From: Streptomyces eurocidicus
Lineage (GTDB): Bacteria; Actinomycetota; Actinomycetes; Streptomycetales; Streptomycetaceae
Assembly: GCF_002891295.1 (NCBI RefSeq)
Contig: NZ_LGUI01000003.1
Location: 620,001-684,000, forward strand
Length of the DNA: 64,000 bases
Reading direction: 5' to 3'
Shown here: positions 15,499 through 24,481 of the stretch, in pieces
How positions within the stretch are numbered: position 1 is the first letter of the stretch
Layout of the letters: the number at the start of each line of letters is the position of its first letter
Made by a program: the position numbers and the translations under genes
Notes under the pieces: model-generated
Told to the model about the DNA's origin: nothing
Databases searched by the model: none
Seen by the model: the letters and a program-made list of their open reading frames with translations, nothing else

Positions 15499-15887
15499 GC
15501 GGGACTCTCGTCCTCGACTGCGAAGGTCTCTCCGAACTCGTACGCCGCGCCCCGGAGGCCACGGAGTGGCTGGCCGCCGCCGAGGCCGAGGACATCCGTG
15601 TGGTCACGAGCTCCGTCACGCTCGTCGAAGCCCGGGACCCCAAGATCAGTCAGGCGCGCTTCGACTACGCCGTCTCCCGGGTGAACGTCATTCCGCCCGG
15701 TGAGGCAATCGCCCGCCACGCGAGCAGGCTGCTCGCGGCCGCGGGACTGCACGGCCACAAGTACGCACTCGACGCCATCGTCGCCGCCACCGCGCTCGCA
15801 GCGCCCTCCCCTGTCACTGTCCTCACCTCGGATGTCGAAGACCTCCTCGCGCTGTGCGGAGACCGCGTCCGCGTGTACAAGATTTGA
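15495..15887 (+). CDS. PIN-domain ribonuclease toxin (VapC-like)
   Basis: 130-residue PIN domain protein. The metal-binding acidic residues are present at Asp8 (TLVLDCEGL), Glu45 (TLVEARDP), Asp93 (KYALDAIVAATA) and Asp113 (LTSDVEDLLAL), so it should be an active RNA-cleaving toxin. The GTG start lies inside the antitoxin stop. The pair sits at the junction between the biosynthetic cluster and the Hsp90-like gene, a common place for toxin-antitoxin modules that stabilise accessory DNA. Confidence 0.85.
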   Translation: MSGTLVLDCEGLSELVRRAPEATEWLAAAEAEDIRVVTSSVTLVEARDPKISQARFDYAVSRVNVIPPGEAIARHASRLLAAAGLHGHKYALDAIVAATALAAPSPVTVLTSDVEDLLALCGDRVRVYKI

Positions 15888-15920
15888 CTCCAGGGCGAAC
15901 CGCGTAAGCAGGGCGATCAG

Positions 15921-16091
15921 TCACCGCCTGCCCCGCACCGCTTTCACCACCTCGGCCACAGCACGCAGAATCCCCGCGCGATCCCGCGATGCGGCGCCGG
16001 TAAGCGCGTACCGGACGACGAGCACGGCGACGCCGGCCAAGATGAGCACAGTGAGAACGCCACACGCGACGATGGCGAACACAGGGTCCAT
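15921..16091 (-). CDS. Small single-span membrane protein
   Basis: 56 residues, start ATG at 16091 with GGAGGAA well placed upstream on the minus strand. One hydrophobic helix (FAIVACGVLTVLILAGVAVL) is followed by a short basic cytoplasmic tail ending VAEVVKAVRGRR. I do not recognise a family. It is convergent with the toxin gene and divergent from the Hsp90-like ATPase 187 bases away. Small membrane proteins beside conflict ATPases are sometimes effectors or anchors, but nothing here proves that. Confidence 0.6.
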   Translation of the reverse strand: MDPVFAIVACGVLTVLILAGVAVLVVRYALTGAASRDRAGILRAVAEVVKAVRGRR

Positions 16092-16278
16092 GACGGTTCC
16101 TCCGGACTTCGGCAGATGACGGTTCCGATCCTGCCGACCTCGCTCCCCCGACGGCGCCGCACGATCCGCCCAATCAGGGGTCAACTCCCAGGTGGGATCG
16201 GTAATGTGCGAACCTCCCGGTCGGCCGAGTCGGGCGACTCGGAGCACTGGGCCGGGACGGCGAGGGGGACGGAGGGCC

Positions 16279-19200
16279 GTGGCGGGGCAACCGAAGTACG
16301 AGCAGGCGCTGGCGAAGTTGAGGGAACTGGCCGGGAACCCTCTCGCGGCCGTGGTGCGCGAGGAGATGAGACGAGACCTTCCGGGCAGCCGCAGGCCCCC
16401 GGCCGACAGCACCGTCGCGGACTGGACCGCAGGTCGGAGGATCCCCCGGCAGGACAAGGACTTGAACCTCTTCCTGTCCGCCCTGCACCGCCTCGCACAG
16501 GCCAATCGGCCACACCCGCCCGTACGACTTCCGAGCCAGCAGCAGTGGTACGACATGGCGAGGGAAGCCAAGGACGCCCGCCACAAGAAGACCGCCGCGC
16601 TCGCCATCCCCGCCCCGAGCGCACCCCGTACGCCCACTTCTCAGCTGGGCTGGGAGGGCGAGGTAGCGGGCTCCCAGGCGTGGCACCTGATGAAGCCCGG
16701 CTCCGAAGACTTGGCCGAAGCACTGAAGCAGCAGGCCACGGAGGTCGTCGGCCGCCTTGCGGAGCTGTACGACGACGCACGTCCCGCACTCGCCGACGAC
16801 CCATGGCACGACAAGAACCTGGCGCGGCGCATCGCCGACAGGACCAACCAGCTGTCCCGCATGATCTGGCCTGACGGGCAGAGCGACCTCTCCCCTGCCG
16901 AGGCGACCCTGCTCGCGCTGCTTCCCTTCCTGTACCAGACGCACAGGTCGCGTACGGCCGCCGGACTGTCCCATGTCGAGCCGACGAACCTGGCCCAGTC
17001 GGCCTCGTGCGACCGGGAACGGCGGTCCTACGAGGTGCTGCTGCGCGGGCACGAGCCGCTCATCCGCCAAGGAGAGCGCGGACATTTGAACGACCGCCCG
17101 GATGGACGGCGGGAGATCGGTTGGTGGCTGTTTCATCAGTGGGCGAACCGGCAGCCCGGCCAACTCCACTCCCTCCGGGCCGCCATGAACTCCGAGGACA
17201 CCGGCATCGGGGCCATTCTCGACCCGGAGCTGCTCCATCGGCTGCTGTCCTGCGTTCATGCCACGCCGCACGAGCTGTACGGTGCCGCGCTCGAAGGCCA
17301 TCTGCGCAACGACGCGTTCCCGCTCGACTTGGGCGGCCGGGGCTGGCAGCACGTACGAGAACGGTTGCTGGGGCTGATGTTCGCGATCGCCCACGGCTTG
17401 GCGATCGAGGTCATGGACCTCTCCTCGGCGGTCGTCAGGCACGTCGGCATCCCCGAGCCCCTCGACCCCGGTCGACTGCTCGACACCGTGCAGAACGCCC
17501 GCTGGAATCTCAGCGGAGACGTCATCGGGCTCAGGGCCGACTGCGACCACCCCGCCGCTGTGGCCGCCCTCACCGAGCACACCCATCGGGTGGAGTCGCT
17601 GCTGCGTGCCGCACGGCGCGCGGCGGTGCGGCATCTGGGCAGGCTGCCGGTATACGCCAACGCCGACCAGGTCCGGGAGACGGACACCGACGGCAACCCC
17701 GTCGGCACGGTCACGCGCTTCCGGCTGGACGAGGAGCGGGTCCAGGCCCTCCTCATGGGCGAGAACCTCTACCGCGAGCGCGGCCTCGCCATCCGCGAGC
17801 TCTACCAGAACGCCCTGGACGCCTGCCGCTACCGTCAGGTCCGGGAGCAAGCCCGCAACGGGCGGGACTACGACGGCTACCCGGGGCGGATCACATTCGT
17901 CCAGGGGGTCGACGAGAACGGCCGTCATTTCCTGCAATGCCGCGACAACGGCATCGGTATGGACGAGACCATGTTGTCAGAGGTCTTCTCCCGGGCCGGG
18001 GTCCGCTTCACGGACCTTCCCCAATACGCGGAAGAGCGGCAGGAGTGGCAGAACCAGGGCATCACCATCCATCCGAACAGCAGGTTCGGTATCGGGGTGC
18101 TCAGCTATTTCATGCTCGCCGACGAAATCCGTGTCACCACCTGCCATATGGACGGCGCCCACGGCAGACTGACCGAATTCTCCGTCCTCATCACCGGGCC
18201 GGGGCACTACTTCAGGGTCCGGCCGAGCGGCCGGCCCGGCACCATCGGCACCACGGTTCGGCTCTACCTACGGGACGGAGACAAGGCACCCTCCTGCGTC
18301 AGGGAGCTCGGACGGCTGCTGGGCATCGCCGAGTTCCGGACCACGGCCGAACACGGAACACAGCGGGCGGAGTGGGTGCCCGGCGTCCTGCGCCCACGGC
18401 GGGACCTTGGTTTCGAGCATGACGGCTTCGAGGCCGACGGCCGTCTGGTGCCCTGGGCAGCCGGTCCGAGAGGGGCCGACGGCCAGGTGGTCTGGTGCGA
18501 GTCGGGCGGCGGCGTCCTGGTCGACGGGATCTTCACCGAGCCCCGGGCCCGGTGTGGTGTCCTGGCCGACCCGGCCGATCTGCGCAGGCTGCGCGGCGCC
18601 GTCGTGAACCTCACCGGCGAGAGCCGGCCCCGGCGCCTTTCCGTGGACCGCTCGGAAATCCTGGACGACGACATCCATACAGAGGTGGAGCGGCTGGTCA
18701 AGGCCGCATTGCCGACGCTGCTCAGCGCTGACCCGCCCCTGGTGGACGCAGAATGGCTGGCCGATGTCTCGGGCCTGAGCCCCCGGCTCGCCGATATCGT
18801 GACGGAGGCGGCCGGAATCGCGGGGCACAAACTGGAGCTGCACGGCCATCCCTCCTGTGTCTCGACAGCTGGCTTCTTCCCCCAGGACGTCCATATTGTC
18901 CACGGCACCGACTCCGGAAGTTCGGAGATGGCCGTATTCCCGGGCAGAACTCCGGCAGGGACCATGTACGGCGATCCGGACCCCGCCACCCAGCTCTGGA
19001 GGCTGCTGGGCCAGCGTCCCAACGACGAGTTGGCGGCGCTGACCGAGATCGTGCCGGAACTGGCCCGGGTGACACATGTACTCCCCGCCCGACCCTCGGA
19101 TGGGCTCCTCCGCACCGCTTGCCTTCATGGGTGGGCCGACCGATCCTGGCCCAATGCCGATTTCCATCGCAAGGAAATCTCCACCCCCGGTCACGCACTC

Positions 19201-20745
19201 TCCATAGCCAGCTTCTGCGGCGCCTCGTACCAGGAGGTGGTGGAGCGCATGCGGCAACTCCGTCTCCCCGGCCCCGAACTGCCCGGTGGCGACACCCCCA
19301 TCGATGCGATCAATCTCGCGCTGCTCAGCAGAGACCTGCGCGGACTGACACTCAACTCCGGTGCTGGCTCACCGTCCTGGCTCGATGTCAACGTGCCAGT
19401 GCCACCAGGGCATCTCGTCAACGCCCACTTCGTACTGGACATCAGCGTCTCTGACGCCGCCCACCGGATGAGAGTGTTCGGTTTCTCCGTTCCGGAGGTG
19501 GACCGGCTTCCACAAACACCGGAAGTCCGGACGCTCCGCCTGCTCAGCGTCGAGCTGAACGGCAAGCGGCCCTGGCTGGACCCCACCCGCCCCGTCACGA
19601 TCGGCCAGGTGCTCCTAGCCGCCACGGAGCTGGCACAGCCCGTTCAAGAGGTTGTGCGGGAACTCCGGAGCTACGGATTCCGCGTGGAAGTCGGCGCCGC
19701 ACACGAGCGACTGGCTGATGACCTGATCCGCCAGGGCACCGAGTGGGGATGGGAACCCGCCGACTGGAGGGACCTGGAGGGTGCAAAGGCGGTTCCACCC
19801 GGTGTGCTCGCCTCCACGTCAGCCAGGCTGGGGATTCCGCTCCACAAGGTCGCGAGCCGTCTCCAAAAGCTGGGCCTCGGCATTCCGGCCCCCCTGCCAG
19901 AACAGACAGACGATGCGGATCCACTGATCCTCAGCAGCGATGCCTGTGGTGGACGGCCCTGGCTTCCAGTCGGCGCCGAGATCTCCCTCCGCCACATCGC
20001 ACAGGCGGCTGTGGAGACGGGACTCCCCCCGGCGGAGGTGGTCTCCCGGCTTCGGGCCTACGGTCTGCTCACACCGGGCAACCCGCTCCCGGCAAGCGCC
20101 GAGCGGAGCGATGTGACTCTGCTCGAACTGGACGGGGAATCCTCCCAGCTCCCTTCGGACCGCCCCGTGTCGGTGCGCCAGGTGATCAGACTTTCCGGGC
20201 GTCTCGGCATGTCTCCCCAAGCCGTGATCGATCGTCTCGCCCAATACGGTCTGGCCACGCAGCTCAAAGCGGGACCGGCGCAGGCGCGCGCGTTCGATAC
20301 CGCACTTGTGCGCATGGCGTCCCAGCGCAGCTTCCGCGAACAGTTGCTGCTCGACTGGGACAGACCCGTGCCACTGCACCATATGCTTTCGACCCCGGCC
20401 AAGCTGCTGCTGGATCCCCAGGAGGTCGAAGAGCGTCTGCGCGCCTTCGGCTTCCGGATCCCCGAGTACGACCCTGACCGGTTGGACGACACCGATCGCA
20501 ATCTCTGCCTGCGGCGACACTCTCTGGGTAACAGCGGAGAAGGAGAGGACCTTCCTCTCGGCCTCAGCAATCCGATCTCCGACTTTCTCTTGATCGCCCG
20601 CCTCGCGGACATACCGGTCAGCGAACTCGTGCCGCGGCTGGAGCGCCTCGGCGTCGATCTCCAGCGGGTGATCGACGCCGTCCGTGCCGCCCTCCCCGAT
20701 GTGCCCGGCCTGGTCCGGGAGGACCCACAGACCCAGGACGCCTGA
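16279..20745 (+). CDS. Giant Hsp90-like (GHKL) ATPase with wHTH-like repeats, probable conflict-system protein
   Basis: 1488-residue protein. GTG 16279 is preferred (GGAGGG upstream); longer in-frame openings reach 16192. Residues 1-80 form a helical DNA-binding-like head (VADWTAGRRIPRQDKDLNLF). Residues 120-480 are helical, resembling the inactivated-HD region I recall from related proteins. Residues 495-720 are an Hsp90-type ATPase: RELYQNALDACRY with Asn511, DNGIGMDETM at 556, NSRFGIGVLSYF near 601. After a linking region, about eight related segments occur from residue 970 to 1465, each like VRQVIRLSGRLGMSP..VIDRLAQYG. This matches the Hsp90-plus-wHTH proteins described in actinobacterial NTP-dependent conflict systems. 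Third-position GC looks lower than in its neighbours, suggesting transfer. Confidence 0.75.
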   Translation: MAGQPKYEQALAKLRELAGNPLAAVVREEMRRDLPGSRRPPADSTVADWTAGRRIPRQDKDLNLFLSALHRLAQANRPHPPVRLPSQQQWYDMAREAKDARHKKTAALAIPAPSAPRTPTSQLGWEGEVAGSQAWHLMKPGSEDLAEALKQQATEVVGRLAELYDDARPALADDPWHDKNLARRIADRTNQLSRMIWPDGQSDLSPAEATLLALLPFLYQTHRSRTAAGLSHVEPTNLAQSASCDRERRSYEVLLRGHEPLIRQGERGHLNDRPDGRREIGWWLFHQWANRQPGQLHSLRAAMNSEDTGIGAILDPELLHRLLSCVHATPHELYGAALEGHLRNDAFPLDLGGRGWQHVRERLLGLMFAIAHGLAIEVMDLSSAVVRHVGIPEPLDPGRLLDTVQNARWNLSGDVIGLRADCDHPAAVAALTEHTHRVESLLRAARRAAVRHLGRLPVYANADQVRETDTDGNPVGTVTRFRLDEERVQALLMGENLYRERGLAIRELYQNALDACRYRQVREQARNGRDYDGYPGRITFVQGVDENGRHFLQCRDNGIGMDETMLSEVFSRAGVRFTDLPQYAEERQEWQNQGITIHPNSRFGIGVLSYFMLADEIRVTTCHMDGAHGRLTEFSVLITGPGHYFRVRPSGRPGTIGTTVRLYLRDGDKAPSCVRELGRLLGIAEFRTTAEHGTQRAEWVPGVLRPRRDLGFEHDGFEADGRLVPWAAGPRGADGQVVWCESGGGVLVDGIFTEPRARCGVLADPADLRRLRGAVVNLTGESRPRRLSVDRSEILDDDIHTEVERLVKAALPTLLSADPPLVDAEWLADVSGLSPRLADIVTEAAGIAGHKLELHGHPSCVSTAGFFPQDVHIVHGTDSGSSEMAVFPGRTPAGTMYGDPDPATQLWRLLGQRPNDELAALTEIVPELARVTHVLPARPSDGLLRTACLHGWADRSWPNADFHRKEISTPGHALSIASFCGASYQEVVERMRQLRLPGPELPGGDTPIDAINLALLSRDLRGLTLNSGAGSPSWLDVNVPVPPGHLVNAHFVLDISVSDAAHRMRVFGFSVPEVDRLPQTPEVRTLRLLSVELNGKRPWLDPTRPVTIGQVLLAATELAQPVQEVVRELRSYGFRVEVGAAHERLADDLIRQGTEWGWEPADWRDLEGAKAVPPGVLASTSARLGIPLHKVASRLQKLGLGIPAPLPEQTDDADPLILSSDACGGRPWLPVGAEISLRHIAQAAVETGLPPAEVVSRLRAYGLLTPGNPLPASAERSDVTLLELDGESSQLPSDRPVSVRQVIRLSGRLGMSPQAVIDRLAQYGLATQLKAGPAQARAFDTALVRMASQRSFREQLLLDWDRPVPLHHMLSTPAKLLLDPQEVEERLRAFGFRIPEYDPDRLDDTDRNLCLRRHSLGNSGEGEDLPLGLSNPISDFLLIARLADIPVSELVPRLERLGVDLQRVIDAVRAALPDVPGLVREDPQTQDA

Positions 20746-20786
20746 CATGCCGCCCTGGGCGACACGGGTTCCGTGCGGTCGAGCCC

Positions 20787-20832
20787 GGACGCGGCGCGGG
20801 CAGTCCCGAGTCCTGCTCGCCGCGCCGCGTCC
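20787..20832. terminator. Bidirectional hairpin between convergent genes
   Basis: GGACGCGGCGCG (20787-20798) pairs with CGCGCCGCGTCC (20821-20832), extended by a further G-C pair and an inner GCAG/CTGC pairing. It lies between the stop of the Hsp90-like gene and the stop of the minus-strand ATP-binding gene. Confidence 0.6.
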
Positions 20833-20835
20833 CGC

Positions 20836-21315
20836 TCACGACGCCTTGAGCAGCGCGCCTTCCCGCCACTTGAGGATCTTGTCGAAGCTGACCACCGCGC
20901 CCTGCCGCCCCGGGCGGTTCCGGACGCGGACGTGGTCGGTGAGCGACTCGATCAGGAAGAGGCCCCTGCCGTGTTCGTCCTGGGCGGGGGCCGGGTTCCT
21001 GTCGCGGGTGGTGCGGGCCGGGCGCTGGGGGCGGCGGCGGTCGCGGGGGCGGGGCTGCTCGGGGAAGCCCGGTCCGGAGTCCGTGACCTCGATCCGGCAG
21101 GTGTCGCCGTCGATGAAGGCCGTGACCAGATATCCGGTCGAGGAGTCGCCGCCGTGTTCGACGGCGTTGGCACACGCCTCACTGAGGGCGACCGACAGAT
21201 CGTAGGAGATCTCGGGGTCGACGCCCGCCGTCTCCATGGTGCCGACCAGCAGCCTCCGGGCGAGCGGCACGCTCGCGGCCTCGCGTCGCAGATGGAGTGA
21301 CCACCACATGCTCAT
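20836..21315 (-). CDS. RsbW-like ATP-binding regulatory protein (anti-sigma type kinase)
   Basis: 159-residue HATPase_c domain protein of the SpoIIAB/RsbW-like group, very numerous in Streptomyces, which control sigma factors or anti-sigma antagonists. Features: SVALSEACANAVEHGG (N box), IEVTDSGPGFP (G1 box), HGRGLFLIESLTDHV (G2 box). Start ATG 21315 (MSMWWSLHL) has AGGAGG upstream. It is divergent from the membrane protein gene at 21553; a TATACG element on the minus strand near 21350 may be part of its promoter. The partner is not encoded in the window. Confidence 0.85.
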   Translation of the reverse strand: MSMWWSLHLRREAASVPLARRLLVGTMETAGVDPEISYDLSVALSEACANAVEHGGDSSTGYLVTAFIDGDTCRIEVTDSGPGFPEQPRPRDRRRPQRPARTTRDRNPAPAQDEHGRGLFLIESLTDHVRVRNRPGRQGAVVSFDKILKWREGALLKAS

Positions 21316-21552
21316 GCTCAGCCTCCTGGCCGCGGCTCGACATACCGATACGTATAGCCAGCACCGGCGGCCCGTAAGCCTGCGGCGCGTGTGAGACCGC
21401 TCATTCGGACGATGCGGCGCGCGGGTGCGTCGGTGTATGGGGTGATACGCCGGGGTGCGCCGGAGCGTCCGCGGGCCCCTCGCCGGCCGGGTGGCGAAGG
21501 TGCGCCCCCTGCCGTAGGGAAGGAGTAAGGCCGGTGGGATGATGGCGCAGCC

Positions 21553-22377
21553 ATGCCTCACCCCGTCGCGCGCGCCGGCGCCGATCTGCGACTGATACGG
21601 GCCGCGGTGTTCACCGCGGTCTGTGTTCTGCTGTCCGCGGGCGGGCACGTGCTGGCCTCCTGCGCGAGCGTCCCGCTGTGGACGCTGGGCGCGGGCTGCG
21701 CGCTGGTGCTGGCGCTCGTCCTGCCGCTGGCCGGCCGGGAGCGCTCGCTGCCGGGGATCGCGGCCGGACTGGCCGTCGGCCAGCTCGCGCTGCACACCCT
21801 CTTCGGCCTCGGCCAGCGGAGCACCGGGGTGACCCCGCGCCAGGCGGGCTCGGAGGGGCGGCTGATCACCTTCGCCGCGAAGCTGATCTGCAACCAGCCG
21901 CACGCGATGTCCGCCGCCGACGCCCGCCGGGTGATCACGGACGCCGGGCTGGACCCCGCCGTGCACCCGATGCGGATGGGCGCCGTACCCGCGCCCGCAC
22001 CGTCCGGAACGAGCGGCTCCGCACTGGACCGGCTGCTGGACTCCCTGCTCGGCGCGCTGCCGCTCTCGCTCCCCATGCTGCTCGGCCATCTGCTCGCGGC
22101 GCTGGCCGCGGGCTGGCTGCTGCGGCGCGGCGAGGTGGCGCTGTGGCGGGTGGTGGCACTGTCCGGGCGCCCGGCGCGCGAGGTCGCGGAGGCCGCGCTC
22201 GTACGTTCGCTGCGCGCCGCCCTGACGCTCGTACGCGCCCTGTGGGACCGCTCGGCCGGTGCGCCGGCGCGGGCCGCCCGGACCCGGTCCGGCGACGAGG
22301 ACCGCCCGGTGGTGGAGCCTTCGCTCCAGCGCTTCGTGACCAGGCGGGGACCGCCGCGCCTCACCCTCGCGGCCTGA
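21553..22377 (+). CDS. Conserved membrane protein upstream of the copper operon
   Basis: 274 residues with about five hydrophobic helices (for example AAVFTAVCVLLSAGGHVLA and LPLSLPMLLGHLLAALAAGW) and an Arg-rich soluble tail. A central loop has IFC-like spacing of Cys, His and Met residues (FAAKLICNQPHAMSAAD), which could bind a metal. No family name comes to mind, but I recall a similar integral membrane protein standing before the YcnI gene in other Streptomyces. It precedes the YcnI gene by 125 bases on the same strand, so a role in copper uptake or assembly is plausible but unproven. No clear ribosome site is seen before the ATG. Confidence 0.7.
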   Translation: MPHPVARAGADLRLIRAAVFTAVCVLLSAGGHVLASCASVPLWTLGAGCALVLALVLPLAGRERSLPGIAAGLAVGQLALHTLFGLGQRSTGVTPRQAGSEGRLITFAAKLICNQPHAMSAADARRVITDAGLDPAVHPMRMGAVPAPAPSGTSGSALDRLLDSLLGALPLSLPMLLGHLLAALAAGWLLRRGEVALWRVVALSGRPAREVAEAALVRSLRAALTLVRALWDRSAGAPARAARTRSGDEDRPVVEPSLQRFVTRRGPPRLTLAA

Positions 22378-22502
22378 CACGCGACGCACTCCGGCACCTG
22401 AGCAGCGACAGAGCAGCAACAGAGCACGGGAGGGCGGTCGCGCCGTCGCCGCACGCGCGCACCCGTACCCCTTCCCGTCCCTCCTGCCTGTGGAGTGTCC
22501 CC

Positions 22503-23249
22503 ATGAACACCTCTCTCCGCCGCCTCCGCCGCCTCCCCGTCATCGGCGGCGTCACCGCCGGTGCCGTCCTGCTCCTCTCCGGCCCCGCCTTCGCGCACGT
22601 CAGCGTGCAGCCCGGCACCGCCGAGAAGGGCGGCTACAGCACCATCGCCTTCAAGGTGCCGAACGAGAAGAACGACGCCTCTACGGTGAAGCTCGAGGTC
22701 ACGCTCGACCCCAAGCACCCGCTCTCCTCGGTGACCGTCCAGCCCGTCCCCGGCTGGGACGTCAAGGTCGAGAAGGCCAAGCTCGACAAGCCGCTGCAGA
22801 CGCACGGCAAGACCATCGACGAGGCCGTCAGCAAGATCACCTGGACCGGCGGCAAGATCGAGCCGGGCCAGTTCCAGCAGTTCCCGCTCTCCGTCGGCCA
22901 GCTGCCCACGGACGTCGACGAGCTGGTCTTCAAGGCCCTCCAGACCTACTCCGACGACGACGTGGTGCGCTGGATCGACCCGTCCAAGCCGGGCGGCGAG
23001 GAGGCCGAGCACCCCGCGCCGACGCTGAAGCTCGTCGCGAAGGCCGACAAGGACAAGGGCGCCGACAAGACCGCGGGCAAGAGCGGTGAGGCGGCCGACG
23101 GCAAGGACGCCGAGAAGGCGTCCGCGTCCTCGGACAAGAGCGAGGACTCCTCCGACACCACCGCCCGCGTGCTCGGCGTGGCCGGCATCGTCGTCGGCAT
23201 CGCGGGCGTGGCCTTCGGCGTGCTCGCCGGCCGCCGCCGCTCCGTCTGA
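22503..23249 (+). CDS. YcnI-like (DUF1775) copper-binding exported protein
   Basis: 248-residue exported, membrane-anchored protein. A signal peptide ends in SGPAFA, and cleavage leaves His32 as the new N-terminus (HVSVQPG). In YcnI of Bacillus that N-terminal His forms a single-histidine brace for Cu(II). The domain continues through FKVPNEKNDASTVKLEV and GWDVKVEK to about residue 180. A Lys/Asp/Ser-rich spacer and a C-terminal helix (VLGVAGIVVGIAGVAFGVLAG) ending RRRS follow. It is the first gene of the copper set: YcnI, Sco, PCuAC, CopC-CopD, DyP. Confidence 0.9.
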   Translation: MNTSLRRLRRLPVIGGVTAGAVLLLSGPAFAHVSVQPGTAEKGGYSTIAFKVPNEKNDASTVKLEVTLDPKHPLSSVTVQPVPGWDVKVEKAKLDKPLQTHGKTIDEAVSKITWTGGKIEPGQFQQFPLSVGQLPTDVDELVFKALQTYSDDDVVRWIDPSKPGGEEAEHPAPTLKLVAKADKDKGADKTAGKSGEAADGKDAEKASASSDKSEDSSDTTARVLGVAGIVVGIAGVAFGVLAGRRRSV

Positions 23250-23332
23250 CCCGCGGGCCCGTACGGACGGGGGCGGCGCGCCACCGCGCGGCGCCGCCCC
23301 CGCACACCGATCCATCCCTGGAGAAGAGCTCC

Positions 23333-23986
23333 ATGCGCACCAAGATCCTGGGCGTGGCACTGGCCACCGCCGCCGCGCTCGCCCTCACCGCCTGCGGCAG
23401 CGACGGCGGCGGCGGTGACAAGCCGCTGGCCGATGTCTCCGCCGCGCCCAAGAAGGCCGCCGCGATCACCCTGGACACCCCGAAGGCCAAGCCCGACCTG
23501 GTCCTCACGGACACGGGCGAGAAGAAGTACGAGCTGGTCAAGGAGACGAAGGGGCACCCCGTACTCCTTTACTTCGGCTACACCTACTGCCCCGACGTCT
23601 GCTCGACCGTCGTCTCCGACATGGCCGCCGCCGCGAAGAAGCTGCCGGAGGCCGACCGCAAGAACCTGAAGATCGTCTTCGTCACCACCGACCCCGCCCG
23701 GGACACCCCCAAGCGGATGCGGGAGTGGCTCGACGCCCAGGGCGGGCAGGACATCGCCGGCCTGACCGGGGACTTCGAGACGATCCAGGCGGCCGCCAAG
23801 CCGCTCGGCATCTTCGTGGAGAAGCCGAAGAAGGAGAAGGACGGCTCCATCACCGTCAGCCATGGCGCCGAGGTCATCGGGTTCTCGCCCAAGGACGACG
23901 GTGCCCATTGGATCTACACCGCGGAAACCACCGCAGCCCAGTACGCCAAAGATCTCCCGAAGATCGTCAAGGGGGAGAACCCGTGA
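23333..23986 (+). CDS. Sco1/SenC copper chaperone lipoprotein
   Basis: 217-residue lipoprotein: signal ALALTAC with lipid-attachment Cys21. The thioredoxin-like domain carries the copper motif C-P-D-V-C (Cys86, Cys90) and the distal ligand His177 in TVSHGAEVIGF, so all three ligands are present. Sco delivers Cu to the CuA site of cytochrome c oxidase at the outer face of the membrane. In S. lividans the equivalent protein works with the extracytoplasmic chaperone encoded by the next gene. The stop overlaps the next ATG by one base. Confidence 0.93.
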   Translation: MRTKILGVALATAAALALTACGSDGGGGDKPLADVSAAPKKAAAITLDTPKAKPDLVLTDTGEKKYELVKETKGHPVLLYFGYTYCPDVCSTVVSDMAAAAKKLPEADRKNLKIVFVTTDPARDTPKRMREWLDAQGGQDIAGLTGDFETIQAAAKPLGIFVEKPKKEKDGSITVSHGAEVIGFSPKDDGAHWIYTAETTAAQYAKDLPKIVKGENP

Positions 23987-24462
23987 TGCGCAAGTCCACC
24001 ACCGCCACCGCCGTCGCCCTGCCGCTCCTGCTCGCCGGGGGCCTGCTCCTGGTGACCGGGTGCCAGTCGGAGAAGAACGCCCTGGCGTCCGACAAGCCCG
24101 AGCTCTCGGTCAGCGGCGCCTATCTGCCGCAGCCCGCGATGCCGGACATGGCCGCCGCCTATCTGACGGTCACGAACAAGGGCGGCAAGGCCGACCAGCT
24201 GACGTCCGTCACCAGCCCGCTCTCGGGTGACATCACCATGCACACCACCGAGGGCTCGCAGATGAAGCACGCGGCCAAGCTGGACGTGCCCGCGAAGGGC
24301 GAGCTGAAGCTCACCCGCGGCGGTACCCACCTGATGCTCGGCAAGCTCGGGCACAAGCCCGAGGTCGGCGAGAAGGTCGAGTTCACGCTCCACTTCGCCA
24401 CCGCCGGGGCCGTGAAGGTCCAGGTGCCGGTCGAGTCCACCACGTTCCGCCCGCAGGGCTGA
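23986..24462 (+). CDS. PCuAC-type extracytoplasmic copper chaperone lipoprotein (ECuC-like)
   Basis: 158-residue lipoprotein with lipobox LVTGC. The copper-binding Met/His set of the family is visible: MPDMAAAY, ITMHTT, MKHAAK and THLMLGKLGH. These proteins hold Cu(I) outside the membrane and pass it to Sco for oxidase assembly. ATG 23986 overlaps the Sco stop; GTG 23983 is also in frame but adds only one residue. It lies between the Sco gene and the CopC-CopD fusion, and is clearly co-transcribed. Confidence 0.92.
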   Translation: MRKSTTATAVALPLLLAGGLLLVTGCQSEKNALASDKPELSVSGAYLPQPAMPDMAAAYLTVTNKGGKADQLTSVTSPLSGDITMHTTEGSQMKHAAKLDVPAKGELKLTRGGTHLMLGKLGHKPEVGEKVEFTLHFATAGAVKVQVPVESTTFRPQG

Positions 24463-24481
24463 GCGGACTGACGAGGATGCG

